Source of the DNA: Marisalimonas marina
Lineage (GTDB): Bacteria > Pseudomonadota > Alphaproteobacteria > Puniceispirillales > Marisalimonadaceae
Assembly (NCBI GenBank): GCA_038131365.1
Contig: JAYPPH010000002.1
Span: 124,001-188,000, forward strand
Length of the DNA stretch: 64,000 nt
Direction: 5' to 3'
A program made the translations under genes and the position numbers. Of this stretch, positions 17,716-27,501 are shown one piece after another (the stretch's first letter is position 1; each line of letters starts with the position of its first letter). The notes under the pieces are model-generated. The model worked only from the letters and a program-made list of their open reading frames with translations. It was not told the DNA's origin and searched no databases.

Positions 17716-20340
17716 TTGAAAAGCGTCAACACCCCAATGATGGAACAATATTTAACAATTAAAAATCAACATAGAGACACTTTGTTGTTTTATAGGATGG
17801 GTGATTTTTATGAGCTTTTTTTTGAAGATGCTGTTGTTGCTTCAAAAGCTTTAGATATTGCCCTTACAAAACGAGGAAAGTCTAATGGCAAAGATATCCC
17901 AATGTGTGGAGTGCCTTTCCATTCAGCAGATAATTATTTACCAAAGTTAATTAAAAAAGGTTTTAATGTAGCTGTCTGTGAACAGACAGAGACAGCAGAT
18001 GAAGCCAAATCAAAACTTAAAAAGGGGCCGCTTAAAAGAGAAGTCGTCAGAATAATTTCACCCGGCACTTTAACTGAAGATAATTTACTAGAAAGAAAAA
18101 AGAATAATTTTTTAGGGGCAATATCAGTTTTGAAGGATACTATTTGCGTAGCTTGGGTTGATATTTCCACAGGATGTTTTAAATCAAGACAGTTATCAAA
18201 AGAAACAAATTTTTCTAACCAAAAACAAGTTCTCACTAACTTTTTAATGAGAATTGGTTTTTCAGAAATCTTAGTATCTAATGATATGGACATACATATA
18301 ATAGAAGAAGAATGGCATAATCTTTTAAAAAAGCAGTCGCCTAGTTTATTTCATTTTGAATCCTCATTGGAAGAACTTTGTAAATATTTTGAGGTTCTTT
18401 CTATGGAAGGTTTAGGAAAATTCAATAAAGGTGAAATTATAGCTGCTGGCGTTTTACTATCATATTTAAAATTAACACAATGTGGTACAATGCCACTCCT
18501 TTCAGCACTACAATCTGAAACTGACAGTAAAATTTTAGAAATTGATTATTTTACTCAAAAATCACTTGAAATTTTGACAAATCTATCTGGAGAGCCTGAG
18601 GGGAGTCTAATATCTTGTATTGATGAAACAAAGACTGCGGGTGGTTCTCGATTGCTAAAACAAAGGTTAATAGAACCTTTTTTTCAAATCAATCAAATAC
18701 AAGATAGACATGATTTAGCAAATTGGTTTTTACAAAGTAATAGCAATATTGATGAGTATCAAAGCCTATTTGATAATATACCAGATTTTGAAAGATCATT
18801 ATCCAGGATTTCTTTATTAAGAGGTACTCCTAAAGATCTTTCCTTAATTTCAGAAGGACTTCTGAAAGTTGAAATTATTTTAAAAAATTTAATCTCTAAT
18901 AAAAGTTCAAATATAAAACTAAACCTTTTAGAATTAATCATTACAAATTTAAGCATTGACTATAGTTTGTTTGCGAAAGTTAAAAACTCTCTTAAACATG
19001 AACTACCGTCATCTATAAAAGATGGAGGATTTATTAGGGATGGTTATGATAGCAAGCTAGATAATTTAAGAATGTTAAGGGGTAATGAAATTGAACAAAT
19101 TTCAAAACTTCAAAAAAAATATTCAGATTTAACAAACATTAATTCATTAAAAATTAAACATAACAGAATGTTAGGGTACCACATAGAAGTCAGGGCTCTT
19201 CATGATCAATCTATAAGAAATCTAGATATGTTTATTCATAGACAAACAACTGCACAAACATCTAGATTTACAACTATCGAACTAAATGATTTAGAAACAA
19301 AGATTTTAACTTCACTAGATGAATCTATAAAAATAGAGGTTGATATCTTTAATAGATTCACCAAAGCAATAATTGAAAAAGGAAAAGAAATTTTAAGTAT
19401 TGCACACTCAATTGCAGAGTTAGATATAGCTATTATGGTTGCCAATCATGTAAGTGATAGAAACTATGTATGCCCAACAATGCTAGAAGAAAAGGTTTTA
19501 GAAATAGATGAAGGTAGACACCCTGTAGTAGAACAAAATATGAAATTTCATAAAAATTCTTTTGTATCTAATAGTTGTTCTTTAAACGAAGAAGAAATTA
19601 TATGGCTTATTACTGGCCCCAATATGGCAGGAAAATCAACTTATTTGAGACAAAATGCTCTTATTGTAATTATGGCTCAAGCTGGCTTATTTGTACCAGC
19701 TAAAAAAGCAAAAATTGGGCTTGTTGATAAAATTTTCTCTCGTGTGGGTGCTGCTGATGACCTTGCTAAGGGACAATCTACTTTTATGATTGAAATGATT
19801 GAGACTTCACTTATTTTGAATACTTCTACTGATAAGTCTTTAGTTATTCTTGATGAAATAGGAAGAGGAACAGCTACGTTTGATGGTTTGGCAATAGCGT
19901 GGTCAGCTTTAGAATACTTACACAATGTTATCAAGCCCAGAACCCTTTTTGCTACACATTATCATGAATTGACAGAACTCAAAGAAAGTCTCACAAATAT
20001 ATCTTGTCACAAAATGTCAATTAAAGAATGGAACAACTCAATTATATTTTTGCATAAAATTTTAGATGGTGAAGCAGACAAATCATATGGTATTCATGTT
20101 GCAAAATTAGCTGGGTTACCTGTTTCTGTAACAGAAAAAGCAACACAACTTTTGGATTTTTTAGAAAATAATAATAAAAATAAAAATTTAAAAAAAGCTT
20201 ATCAAAATCAAAGTCCAGAAATTCAAAAATCTGATAAATTTTTTGGAGAATTTGATAAAATAGATATTAATAATATTAGTCCTCTTGATTCATTAAACCT
20301 TCTTCATAAACTTAAACTATTGAGAAACTCCGATGACTAA
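17716..20340 (+). CDS. mutS: DNA mismatch repair protein MutS
   Basis: MutS recognises mismatched bases and, with MutL, starts repair. The 874-residue protein opens with the mismatch-binding domain, TLLFYRMGDFYELF (about 22-35) carrying the Phe-x-Glu-type wedge, then connector, lever and clamp, and an ABC-type ATPase with Walker A TGPNMAGKST (about 632-641) and Walker B plus signature LDEIGRGTATFDG (about 713-725). The start is TTG at 17716, with AAAGGGA about 11 bp upstream; ATG at 17737 would cut the first seven residues. The end overlaps glnD by 8 bp. mutL is not in the window. Confidence 0.97.
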   Translation: MKSVNTPMMEQYLTIKNQHRDTLLFYRMGDFYELFFEDAVVASKALDIALTKRGKSNGKDIPMCGVPFHSADNYLPKLIKKGFNVAVCEQTETADEAKSKLKKGPLKREVVRIISPGTLTEDNLLERKKNNFLGAISVLKDTICVAWVDISTGCFKSRQLSKETNFSNQKQVLTNFLMRIGFSEILVSNDMDIHIIEEEWHNLLKKQSPSLFHFESSLEELCKYFEVLSMEGLGKFNKGEIIAAGVLLSYLKLTQCGTMPLLSALQSETDSKILEIDYFTQKSLEILTNLSGEPEGSLISCIDETKTAGGSRLLKQRLIEPFFQINQIQDRHDLANWFLQSNSNIDEYQSLFDNIPDFERSLSRISLLRGTPKDLSLISEGLLKVEIILKNLISNKSSNIKLNLLELIITNLSIDYSLFAKVKNSLKHELPSSIKDGGFIRDGYDSKLDNLRMLRGNEIEQISKLQKKYSDLTNINSLKIKHNRMLGYHIEVRALHDQSIRNLDMFIHRQTTAQTSRFTTIELNDLETKILTSLDESIKIEVDIFNRFTKAIIEKGKEILSIAHSIAELDIAIMVANHVSDRNYVCPTMLEEKVLEIDEGRHPVVEQNMKFHKNSFVSNSCSLNEEEIIWLITGPNMAGKSTYLRQNALIVIMAQAGLFVPAKKAKIGLVDKIFSRVGAADDLAKGQSTFMIEMIETSLILNTSTDKSLVILDEIGRGTATFDGLAIAWSALEYLHNVIKPRTLFATHYHELTELKESLTNISCHKMSIKEWNNSIIFLHKILDGEADKSYGIHVAKLAGLPVSVTEKATQLLDFLENNNKNKNLKKAYQNQSPEIQKSDKFFGEFDKIDINNISPLDSLNLLHKLKLLRNSDD

Positions 20341-23209
20341 GTTTTCTCTAAATAAAAAATTTTCATTTTTTAAAGTCTCAAGCTCTGAAAAAAAAACTTC
20401 TAGTTATATAACTGTAGATGAAAACTTAAATCAAAATGCTTCGTGGTTTCAAAGTATGGAGCCAATAAATTATGCAAGAAAGAAGTCACTAAAATTGCAT
20501 GAAATTGAAGACTTTGTATTACATGAAGTTGATAAAAAACTTCCTAACGAAAAATTGTTTAAGAGTTTAAAAGCAGACTTTGATAGTAAAAAAGAGTTAA
20601 TAAAGCAAACTTTTATGAAAACTTCTGATGGATCCTTATGCGTCGGTCAAAATGTTATTTTGATAGACAGTCTACTAAAAGTTTTATTTAAAAATATTTA
20701 CTTATCTGTTTACAAGGATGAAAACTATAAGTTCTCAATGGTTGCTGTTGGTGGTTATGGTCGAGGGGAATTGGCGCCATTTTCTGACCTTGATCTATTG
20801 TTTTTAATTCCAGATTTTCTTAATAAAACTGATACTCAAAAAATAGAAAATATTGTTCAATCAATACTCTATGCTCTTTGGGATTTTGGTTTTACAGTTG
20901 GCCATTCCACAAGATCTGTTCAAGATTGTATAAAGAAAAGTAATGAGGATTTGACAATTTCCACAAGCTTGCTTGAAAAAAGGTTAATAGTCGGCGATCG
21001 AAATGTTTATAATTCATTAAAAGACAAATTCAATAGTCTAATTAAAAAAACGAGAACGTTAAACTTTGTTCATGCAAAATTGCAAGAATCTGAGCTTCGA
21101 CATAATAAATTTGGAGGCTCTAGATATGTTGTTGAGCCTAATGTAAAAGATGGTAAAGGTGGCTTAAGAGATATTCATACTGTTGGCTGGATATCAAAAT
21201 TTGTATATGAAATAGATTCTATTTCAAAATTAATAAATATGGGTGTTTTGTCAAAACGAGAAGCAATTGCATTTGCAGAGGCTCAAAGATTTCTCTTATC
21301 CGTAAGGTGTCACCTTCATTATAGAGCTAAAAGAGAAGATGATAGACTTGCAATGGATGCTCAACTTGAAATTGCTAGCGCTATGAACTTCAAAAATACA
21401 TCAACTCAAAAAGACGTTGAAAGGTTTATGAAAAGGTATTTCCTGGCAACAAAAGCAGTTGGTAATCTTACAAGAATTTTTTGTGCTGAAATTGAGTCTG
21501 AATTTAATAAACCTCTTCGAATAAATTTTTTGAGTTTTAAAAAAAAGTTAAATGTAGAGCCATTTTCTATCGAGGTGGGTCGTTTATTTGCAAAAAACAA
21601 AGAAATTTTATTTGAAAACCCTATTAATATCTTAAAGTTATTTCATATTTCTCATGAGAAAAACATAGATATCCACCCTAAGACAATCAGACAAGTAACT
21701 AGTTTAGTGTCTTTAATAAATTATGAAGTTCGAAACGATTTTCAAGCTAATAAATTATTTTTAGATATTTTAACTAGTGAGAAAGATCCATCTAGAACAT
21801 TAAGGGCAATGAATGAATCAAATGTACTAGGAAAATTTTTACCGGAGTTTCAAAAGATTGTATGTCTTATGCAATTTGATATGTATCACTCTTATACTGT
21901 CGATGAGCATACGCTTTTTACAATTTCTAACCTTCACTCTCTTAAAAATGGAAATTTTAAATCTTTTGCACCCCTGGCTAGTGAGATTATTTCACAAATT
22001 AACTCTTACAGATGTTTATTTGTTGCTATGCTATTGCACGATATAGCAAAAGGCAAGAAAGGAGACCATTCAGAAAATGGAGCTTTAATAGCTTCCGTAG
22101 TTTGTCCAAGGCTGGGTCTTAATGAAGAAGAAACTAGAACTGTTGAGTGGTTAGTTTTAAACCATCTATTGATGAGTAAGACTGCTTTTCGATATGAGTT
22201 AGGCGATCCCAAAACAATAAAAGATTTTTCAAATAAAGTAGTAACAGTAGAAAGATTAAAATTACTTTTGGTTTTGACGGTAGCAGACATAAAAGGGGTT
22301 GGTCCAGATATATGGAATGATTGGAAAGGCTCGCTTATTTCGGAATTATTTCTGAAATCTTTTGATTTTCTTAATAATCGAAAATCTTCATCAGTTATAA
22401 TTGAAAGTACAATAGACACCAAAAACTCACTAAAAAAACACTTGTTAAATAATGGATATTTTGAAAAAGATTTCATTAATTATTCAAAAAAATACTACTC
22501 AAATTATTGGAAAATATTTGATATCACGAATGTCGTAGAGCATTTTGAGATTTTTTCAAAAATGAAAAATGAAGATTTAAAATTCAAGGTCCACTTTTTT
22601 AAAGAATCCAAAATCAAAGCCTCACAACTCTTAGTTATAGCTCCTGATCATCACGGTTTATTTTCCTTAATTTCTGGATTGGTTGCTGCTTCTGGATTTG
22701 ATGTCGTTAGTGCTAAAATTATTACTAGATCTGATGGTTATGCGTTGGATACTTTTTTTATTCAAACCAAAGATAAAAAACCAATAACGGATGATTATAC
22801 CAGAAAAAAATTAATTAAATATATATCAACAGGCTTAGAGGGTCGATTAAACTTAGAAAAAGAATTAAATATTAAATGGAAAGAAATTCCTGCTAGATAT
22901 AGAGCTATTAAAGCACCAGTTAGAGTAATTATTGATAACAAAAAAAGCAATAACTTTACTATCTTAGAGGTGAAATGTAAAAACGCCCCAGGCGTGCTTT
23001 ACAGAATAACAAAAGTTATAACTGGTTTAGGATGTCAAATCAACACAGCAAATGTCTCAACTTATGGAGATAGGGTTGTTGATATTTTTTATTTAAAAAA
23101 TGCATTTGGTTCAAAAATAGATGATAATAAGACAATAGAAAAAGTTAGAAATGGTATTTATCATATTCTAGAAGAATCAGATCCAGCAAATCAAATGACC
23201 AAACCTTGA
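20333..23209 (+). CDS. glnD: Bifunctional uridylyltransferase/uridylyl-removing enzyme GlnD
   Basis: GlnD senses glutamine and adds or removes UMP on PII proteins, setting nitrogen assimilation. The 958-residue protein has, in order, the nucleotidyltransferase core GGYGRGELAPFSDLD (about 140-154), a helical linker, the HD uridylyl-removing domain with LLHDIAKGKKGDHSENGA (about 566-583), and two C-terminal ACT domains (about 765-850 and 880-950) that bind glutamine. All key motifs are intact. The order mutS-glnD-murJ-trpS is conserved in Alphaproteobacteria. The 8-bp overlap with mutS suggests coupled translation. Confidence 0.96.
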   Translation: MTKFSLNKKFSFFKVSSSEKKTSSYITVDENLNQNASWFQSMEPINYARKKSLKLHEIEDFVLHEVDKKLPNEKLFKSLKADFDSKKELIKQTFMKTSDGSLCVGQNVILIDSLLKVLFKNIYLSVYKDENYKFSMVAVGGYGRGELAPFSDLDLLFLIPDFLNKTDTQKIENIVQSILYALWDFGFTVGHSTRSVQDCIKKSNEDLTISTSLLEKRLIVGDRNVYNSLKDKFNSLIKKTRTLNFVHAKLQESELRHNKFGGSRYVVEPNVKDGKGGLRDIHTVGWISKFVYEIDSISKLINMGVLSKREAIAFAEAQRFLLSVRCHLHYRAKREDDRLAMDAQLEIASAMNFKNTSTQKDVERFMKRYFLATKAVGNLTRIFCAEIESEFNKPLRINFLSFKKKLNVEPFSIEVGRLFAKNKEILFENPINILKLFHISHEKNIDIHPKTIRQVTSLVSLINYEVRNDFQANKLFLDILTSEKDPSRTLRAMNESNVLGKFLPEFQKIVCLMQFDMYHSYTVDEHTLFTISNLHSLKNGNFKSFAPLASEIISQINSYRCLFVAMLLHDIAKGKKGDHSENGALIASVVCPRLGLNEEETRTVEWLVLNHLLMSKTAFRYELGDPKTIKDFSNKVVTVERLKLLLVLTVADIKGVGPDIWNDWKGSLISELFLKSFDFLNNRKSSSVIIESTIDTKNSLKKHLLNNGYFEKDFINYSKKYYSNYWKIFDITNVVEHFEIFSKMKNEDLKFKVHFFKESKIKASQLLVIAPDHHGLFSLISGLVAASGFDVVSAKIITRSDGYALDTFFIQTKDKKPITDDYTRKKLIKYISTGLEGRLNLEKELNIKWKEIPARYRAIKAPVRVIIDNKKSNNFTILEVKCKNAPGVLYRITKVITGLGCQINTANVSTYGDRVVDIFYLKNAFGSKIDDNKTIEKVRNGIYHILEESDPANQMTKP

Positions 23210-23217
23210 GATAATAT

Positions 23218-24840
23218 ATGAAAGATAAAAATTCTTTTTTCATAAGAGGTTTTACACAATCAGCAATATTTACGTTTATGAGCCGAATTTCTGGTTTTAT
23301 CAGAGATATTTTTATTGCAGCTTTTTTAGGTGCTGGAATTTTCTCAGATATTTTTTTTATTGCTTTTAAATTACCAAATTTGTTTAGACGTGTGACGGCT
23401 GAAGGTGCTTTAACATCAGCAGTTGTTCCCATTTATTCAAAACTTAGAGAACAAAAAAATAAATTTTTAGCAGATAAATATCTTATGTCATTAATTTGGA
23501 AGCTGATATTGTTGCTGTGTGTTATAGTAATAGTCCTGCAAATAATTATGCCTTTCGTGGTTTATTTTTTAGCTCCAGGCTTCTCAGATGATAGTGATAC
23601 AATTGATAAAATCATAATAATGACAAGGATCACAATATTTTTTATGCCCTTAGTATCCGTTGTCGCATTATTAGGAGTTGCCACAAATGTTTCTGGTAAA
23701 TTTTGGGCTTTATCTTTTACACCTATAATTTTGAATTTTTGTTTAATCATTGGCTGTTTTTTTATAGAAGAAAATTTAATTATTAGATCTCTTCCTCTTG
23801 CAGTAGCAACAGTCTTAGCCGGTATTTTCCAATTAATATTTATGATTTTAATCATTAAAAATTTCAATGTTATGAAAGTTAAAAAAATAAAGGGAAAATC
23901 AAATGATTTAGGTGATCAAAATAAAATTAAAATTTATTTAAAAAAAACCTGGGCCAAATTTTTGCCTGCTGCATTTGGAGGAGGTATTTTACAGGTTAAT
24001 TTACTCGTAGACACTATTTTAGCTAGTCTATTGGGTTTTGGGTCTATATCTTTTCTTTATTTTGCAGATAGAATTGCTCAGTTACCATTAGGTATTATTG
24101 GTATAGCATTGGGCTCTGTTCTATTAACCTCATTGTCAAAAGAATACGCAAAAAAAAATAAAAAGAATTTCTCAAACAATTTAATAATATCTCTAAAAAT
24201 TGGACTTTTTTTCTCTATTCCGACAGCTGCTGCTTTTATAAGTTTCTCTGAACTTTTTGTTAGGGTTTTATTTGAAAGAGGTGAATTTACCTCTCTAGAG
24301 ACAATTCAAACCTCTCACGCCTTAGTTGCGTATTCATTAGGCATCCCTGCATTTATTATGCTTAAATCATGTCAGCCTGCATTTTTCGCAGAAGGTGACA
24401 CTAAAACACCATTATATATTGGTATTATATTATTAATGCTTAATATTTTGTTATCAATATTGTTTATGTACTATTGGGAGCATGCTGGTATTGCTCTAGC
24501 AACTTCGGTGGTCTCTTGGATTGGTGTTGTAATTTACATTTTTTTATTAATTAAAGCTGGCAAAATATTGAGGCCAATTAATAATCAATATAATAAATAT
24601 ATAAATTATAATACACTACTTATCTATTTTTTTAAAATTTTAATGGTCTCTCTTTTAATGATAGGGTTAATGCAATTACTTTTTTATTTTTCATCAATTT
24701 ATCAAATAAATGATATATTAATTCTAAGTCTTTTAGTAACAAGTGGCCTTTTAATCTATGTTTTGACAACTTTTGTTTTAGGATATATTCCTCAACAATT
24801 ATTAAATTTCTATATTTCTAAATTTGAGAAAGCTAAATAA
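23218..24840 (+). CDS. murJ: Lipid II flippase MurJ (MviN)
   Basis: MurJ flips undecaprenyl-linked peptidoglycan precursors across the inner membrane. The 540-residue protein has about 14 hydrophobic segments. The N-terminal FTFMSRISGFIRDIFIAAFL and LPNLFRRVTAEGALTSAVVP are the diagnostic MOP-superfamily MurJ signatures with the conserved arginines, and the mid-protein SLLGFGSISFLYFADRI also fits. It starts 8 bp after glnD and ends 3 bp before trpS, so all are probably one operon. Confidence 0.96.
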   Translation: MKDKNSFFIRGFTQSAIFTFMSRISGFIRDIFIAAFLGAGIFSDIFFIAFKLPNLFRRVTAEGALTSAVVPIYSKLREQKNKFLADKYLMSLIWKLILLLCVIVIVLQIIMPFVVYFLAPGFSDDSDTIDKIIIMTRITIFFMPLVSVVALLGVATNVSGKFWALSFTPIILNFCLIIGCFFIEENLIIRSLPLAVATVLAGIFQLIFMILIIKNFNVMKVKKIKGKSNDLGDQNKIKIYLKKTWAKFLPAAFGGGILQVNLLVDTILASLLGFGSISFLYFADRIAQLPLGIIGIALGSVLLTSLSKEYAKKNKKNFSNNLIISLKIGLFFSIPTAAAFISFSELFVRVLFERGEFTSLETIQTSHALVAYSLGIPAFIMLKSCQPAFFAEGDTKTPLYIGIILLMLNILLSILFMYYWEHAGIALATSVVSWIGVVIYIFLLIKAGKILRPINNQYNKYINYNTLLIYFFKILMVSLLMIGLMQLLFYFSSIYQINDILILSLLVTSGLLIYVLTTFVLGYIPQQLLNFYISKFEKAK

Positions 24841-24843
24841 TAA

Positions 24844-25878
24844 ATGACAAACGAGACTATAAAGAAAAATCCACAAAGAATTTTTTCTGGTATTCAACCT
24901 ACTGGTAATCTGCATCTTGGAAATTACTTAGGCGCAATTAAAAACTGGGTAAGTCTTCAAAATGATATTCCTTCAATTTTCTCAATCGTTGACCTCCACG
25001 CTATTACAGTTCCCCAAGATCCAGTCAAACTTAGGGCGTCCATACATGAAGTAACAGCAGCTATTATTGCATCGGGTGTTGATGTTAAAAGTTCTATTTT
25101 ATTTAACCAATCATCAGTAAAAGAACATACTGAGCTGGCTTGGATTTTTAACTGTGTATGTAGAATTGGGTGGCTGAACAGGATGACACAATTTAAAGAA
25201 AAAGCTGGAAAAAATAGAGAAAAAGCTACAGTTGGCCTTTATAGTTATCCAGTATTAATGGCTGCAGATATTTTACTTTATAAAGCTACACACGTTCCTG
25301 TAGGAGATGATCAGAAGCAACATATAGAATTAGCTAGAGACATTGCTTCAGCTTTTAACAATATGTTTAAAAATGAGAAAAATGAAGATTTTTTTAGCTT
25401 ACCGGAGCCATTAATACTTGGGACAGCTACACGTGTAATGAGTCTAAGAGACGGCACAAAAAAAATGAGTAAATCTGATGGGTCAGATGCATCACGCATA
25501 AACTTAACAGATACTAGAGACCAAATATCTAATAAAATTAGAAAAGCAAAAACAGACCCGAATCCACTGCCTGAAACTTTAGATGAATTAAAAACTAGGC
25601 CAGAGGCATTAAATCTAATAAATATTTATGCAGCTTTATCTTCTCAAAAAACATCAAGTATTTTGGAACAGTTCAGTGGCAAAGGTTTTTCATACTTTAA
25701 ACCTCAACTTATTGAACTGGCAGTTGAAACATTGAGTCCAATTTCATCTGAGATGAGAATTTTATTAAAAGACACGATAGAAATTGATAAAATTTTAAAA
25801 ATTGGTCAAGAAAAAGCAAAAAATATTGCTGAGCCAATATTAAAAGATGTCAAAAACTTAGTAGGTTTTATTAATTAA
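24844..25878 (+). CDS. trpS: Tryptophanyl-tRNA synthetase
   Basis: TrpRS charges tRNA-Trp. The 344-residue class I enzyme shows GIQPTGNLHLGNYLGA (about 16-31), with the HIGH-equivalent HLGN, and KKMSKSDGS (about 205-213), the KMSKS loop. VPVGDDQKQHIELARDIA lies between them as expected. Length is standard for the bacterial enzyme. It follows murJ directly and ends about 60 bp before nfuA, which has a strong ribosome-binding site (AAAGGAGA). Confidence 0.97.
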   Translation: MTNETIKKNPQRIFSGIQPTGNLHLGNYLGAIKNWVSLQNDIPSIFSIVDLHAITVPQDPVKLRASIHEVTAAIIASGVDVKSSILFNQSSVKEHTELAWIFNCVCRIGWLNRMTQFKEKAGKNREKATVGLYSYPVLMAADILLYKATHVPVGDDQKQHIELARDIASAFNNMFKNEKNEDFFSLPEPLILGTATRVMSLRDGTKKMSKSDGSDASRINLTDTRDQISNKIRKAKTDPNPLPETLDELKTRPEALNLINIYAALSSQKTSSILEQFSGKGFSYFKPQLIELAVETLSPISSEMRILLKDTIEIDKILKIGQEKAKNIAEPILKDVKNLVGFIN

Positions 25879-25939
25879 TATCAAAAAATATAGGAATTTT
25901 TAAAATAAGCATTATATACTCTATCAAAGGAGAATAAAT

Positions 25940-26497
25940 ATGTTCATTCAAACAGAAGATACGCCAAATCCAGATACGCTAAAATTCATTCCTGGTACTG
26001 CTGTTTTAGATAAGGGCACATCAGATTTCCCTAATTCAGAATCAGCTAACGCATCCCCGCTTGCATCAAGACTTTTTGAAATTGAGGGTGTAAGTAGAGT
26101 TTTTTTAGCTACTGATTTTATATCTGTAACAAAACAAACAGAATTAGATTGGAACAATCTTAAACCCTCAATATTAACTGGGATTATGGACCATTTTTCA
26201 AGTGGACTTCCAGTAATAAATCAAAGTGATGAGAGCAACTTAGAAAATAGTAATCCTGAAGACAGTGAAACTATTAAACAAATTAAAGATTTGTTAGAAA
26301 CTCGAGTCAGGCCAGCAGTTGCTATGGATGGGGGGGATATTTCCTTTTGTTCGTTTGAATCAGGCGTTGTAACGTTGCAAATGAAAGGAGCTTGTGCTGG
26401 TTGTCCTTCGAGCACAGCTACATTAAAAATGGGTATTGAAAATATGTTAAGGCATTACATCCCAGAAGTTACTGAAGTAAGAGCGGCAGAACTGTAA
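25940..26497 (+). CDS. nfuA: NfuA/NifU-family Fe-S cluster carrier protein
   Basis: This scaffold/carrier delivers iron-sulfur clusters to client enzymes. The 185-residue protein has the N-terminal Nfu domain beginning FIQTEDTPNPDTLKFIPG (2-19), of the alphaproteobacterial and mitochondrial NFU1 type, and the C-terminal NifU domain with the cluster-binding CxxC in GACAGCPSST (Cys at about 152 and 155). The start has AAAGGAGAA immediately upstream. Clients in this window likely to need such clusters are MiaB and HemW, though this is inference. Confidence 0.93.
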   Translation: MFIQTEDTPNPDTLKFIPGTAVLDKGTSDFPNSESANASPLASRLFEIEGVSRVFLATDFISVTKQTELDWNNLKPSILTGIMDHFSSGLPVINQSDESNLENSNPEDSETIKQIKDLLETRVRPAVAMDGGDISFCSFESGVVTLQMKGACAGCPSSTATLKMGIENMLRHYIPEVTEVRAAEL

Positions 26498-26545
26498 CTT
26501 TCTAGATTTTAGTGATTATTAAATTAGATAAAAATTTTTAGAAAT

Positions 26546-27493
26546 ATGATTCTCAAGTATCCACGTGACATTTATTTTTTAATGATAACGCTTTTTTTAT
26601 TTGCCGTAGGCTTTACAGTTCCAATAGATAAAAAGAGTGATAGATTTTTTTCATTAAAAAAAAATTATGAAAATAATTTAAAATATTTAAAAAAATCTAA
26701 AACTGTCAGTACTGTTATAAAAGACCAACAAATAAATAATAATAGTTTTGTGCTTCAGTGGTCAAAAAAAATTTTAACTCAGGCTGAAAAAAAATCCCCT
26801 ATTTCCAGGGAGTTTTTTCTTTATATCCCTAATGAAATTAATGATAATAATACGACTGATAAAAAAGATATTTTTATAAGTATTTTATTACCTATTGCTT
26901 TGAGAGGAAACGAGATTGTCTTAGAAGAAAGAGAATTGATAAAAAATATTTTTAAATATAATGATATTTCTGGGATCCAATTTTTTTCAAAAAAATATAA
27001 GGTTCAAAATTATAAAAACATTAATTTTACTAATTTAAGTGATAAACAATTAGATAAATTAAAATCAGAATTAATGGTCAAGGTTAATACCATTCCAATT
27101 TCTATGATCCTAGCTCAAGCCATTATTGAGAGCGGTTGGGGTACCTCAAGATTTGCTAGGGAAGGGAATGCCTTATTTGGTGAATGGACATGGCAAAAAA
27201 ATACTGGAATTAAGCCACTACAAAAATTAAATGCAAATTACTCAGTAAAGAGTTTTACGAATATAACAGAATCACTAAATTCTTATATTTTAAATTTAAA
27301 CAGGCATGATGCATATAAAGAAATGAGAAGTTATAGACATAAAAAAATTAAAAATGGCAATGAAGTACTTGGTTATGAAACAGCAAATTTTTTAGATGGT
27401 TATGCTGAAATCGGACATGTATACGTGACTAAGGTTAAGGAGATGATAATATCCAATAAATTATATAAATATGACAATTTACAACTTGATTAA
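26546..27493 (+). CDS. Bax-like secreted glucosaminidase (peptidoglycan hydrolase)
   Basis: The 315-residue protein has one N-terminal hydrophobic segment (about 8-25; signal peptide or anchor) and a C-terminal glucosaminidase domain of the Bax/FlgJ-C family. The domain shows MILAQAIIESGWGTSRFAREGNALFGEW split across about 188-215, with the catalytic Glu in IIESGWG, followed by the TESLNSYILNLNRHDAY helix. Such proteins cleave the glycan strand of peptidoglycan in the periplasm. It faces a polysaccharide-deacetylase-like gene 8 bp away, also a cell-envelope protein. Confidence 0.85.
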   Translation: MILKYPRDIYFLMITLFLFAVGFTVPIDKKSDRFFSLKKNYENNLKYLKKSKTVSTVIKDQQINNNSFVLQWSKKILTQAEKKSPISREFFLYIPNEINDNNTTDKKDIFISILLPIALRGNEIVLEERELIKNIFKYNDISGIQFFSKKYKVQNYKNINFTNLSDKQLDKLKSELMVKVNTIPISMILAQAIIESGWGTSRFAREGNALFGEWTWQKNTGIKPLQKLNANYSVKSFTNITESLNSYILNLNRHDAYKEMRSYRHKKIKNGNEVLGYETANFLDGYAEIGHVYVTKVKEMIISNKLYKYDNLQLD

Positions 27494-27501
27494 AACAAAA
27501 C

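Noticed and set aside
22006..22476. 156-residue minus-strand ORF inside glnD
   Set aside because: It lies wholly within intact, motif-bearing glnD, and its translation has no recognisable domain; it is a shadow frame.
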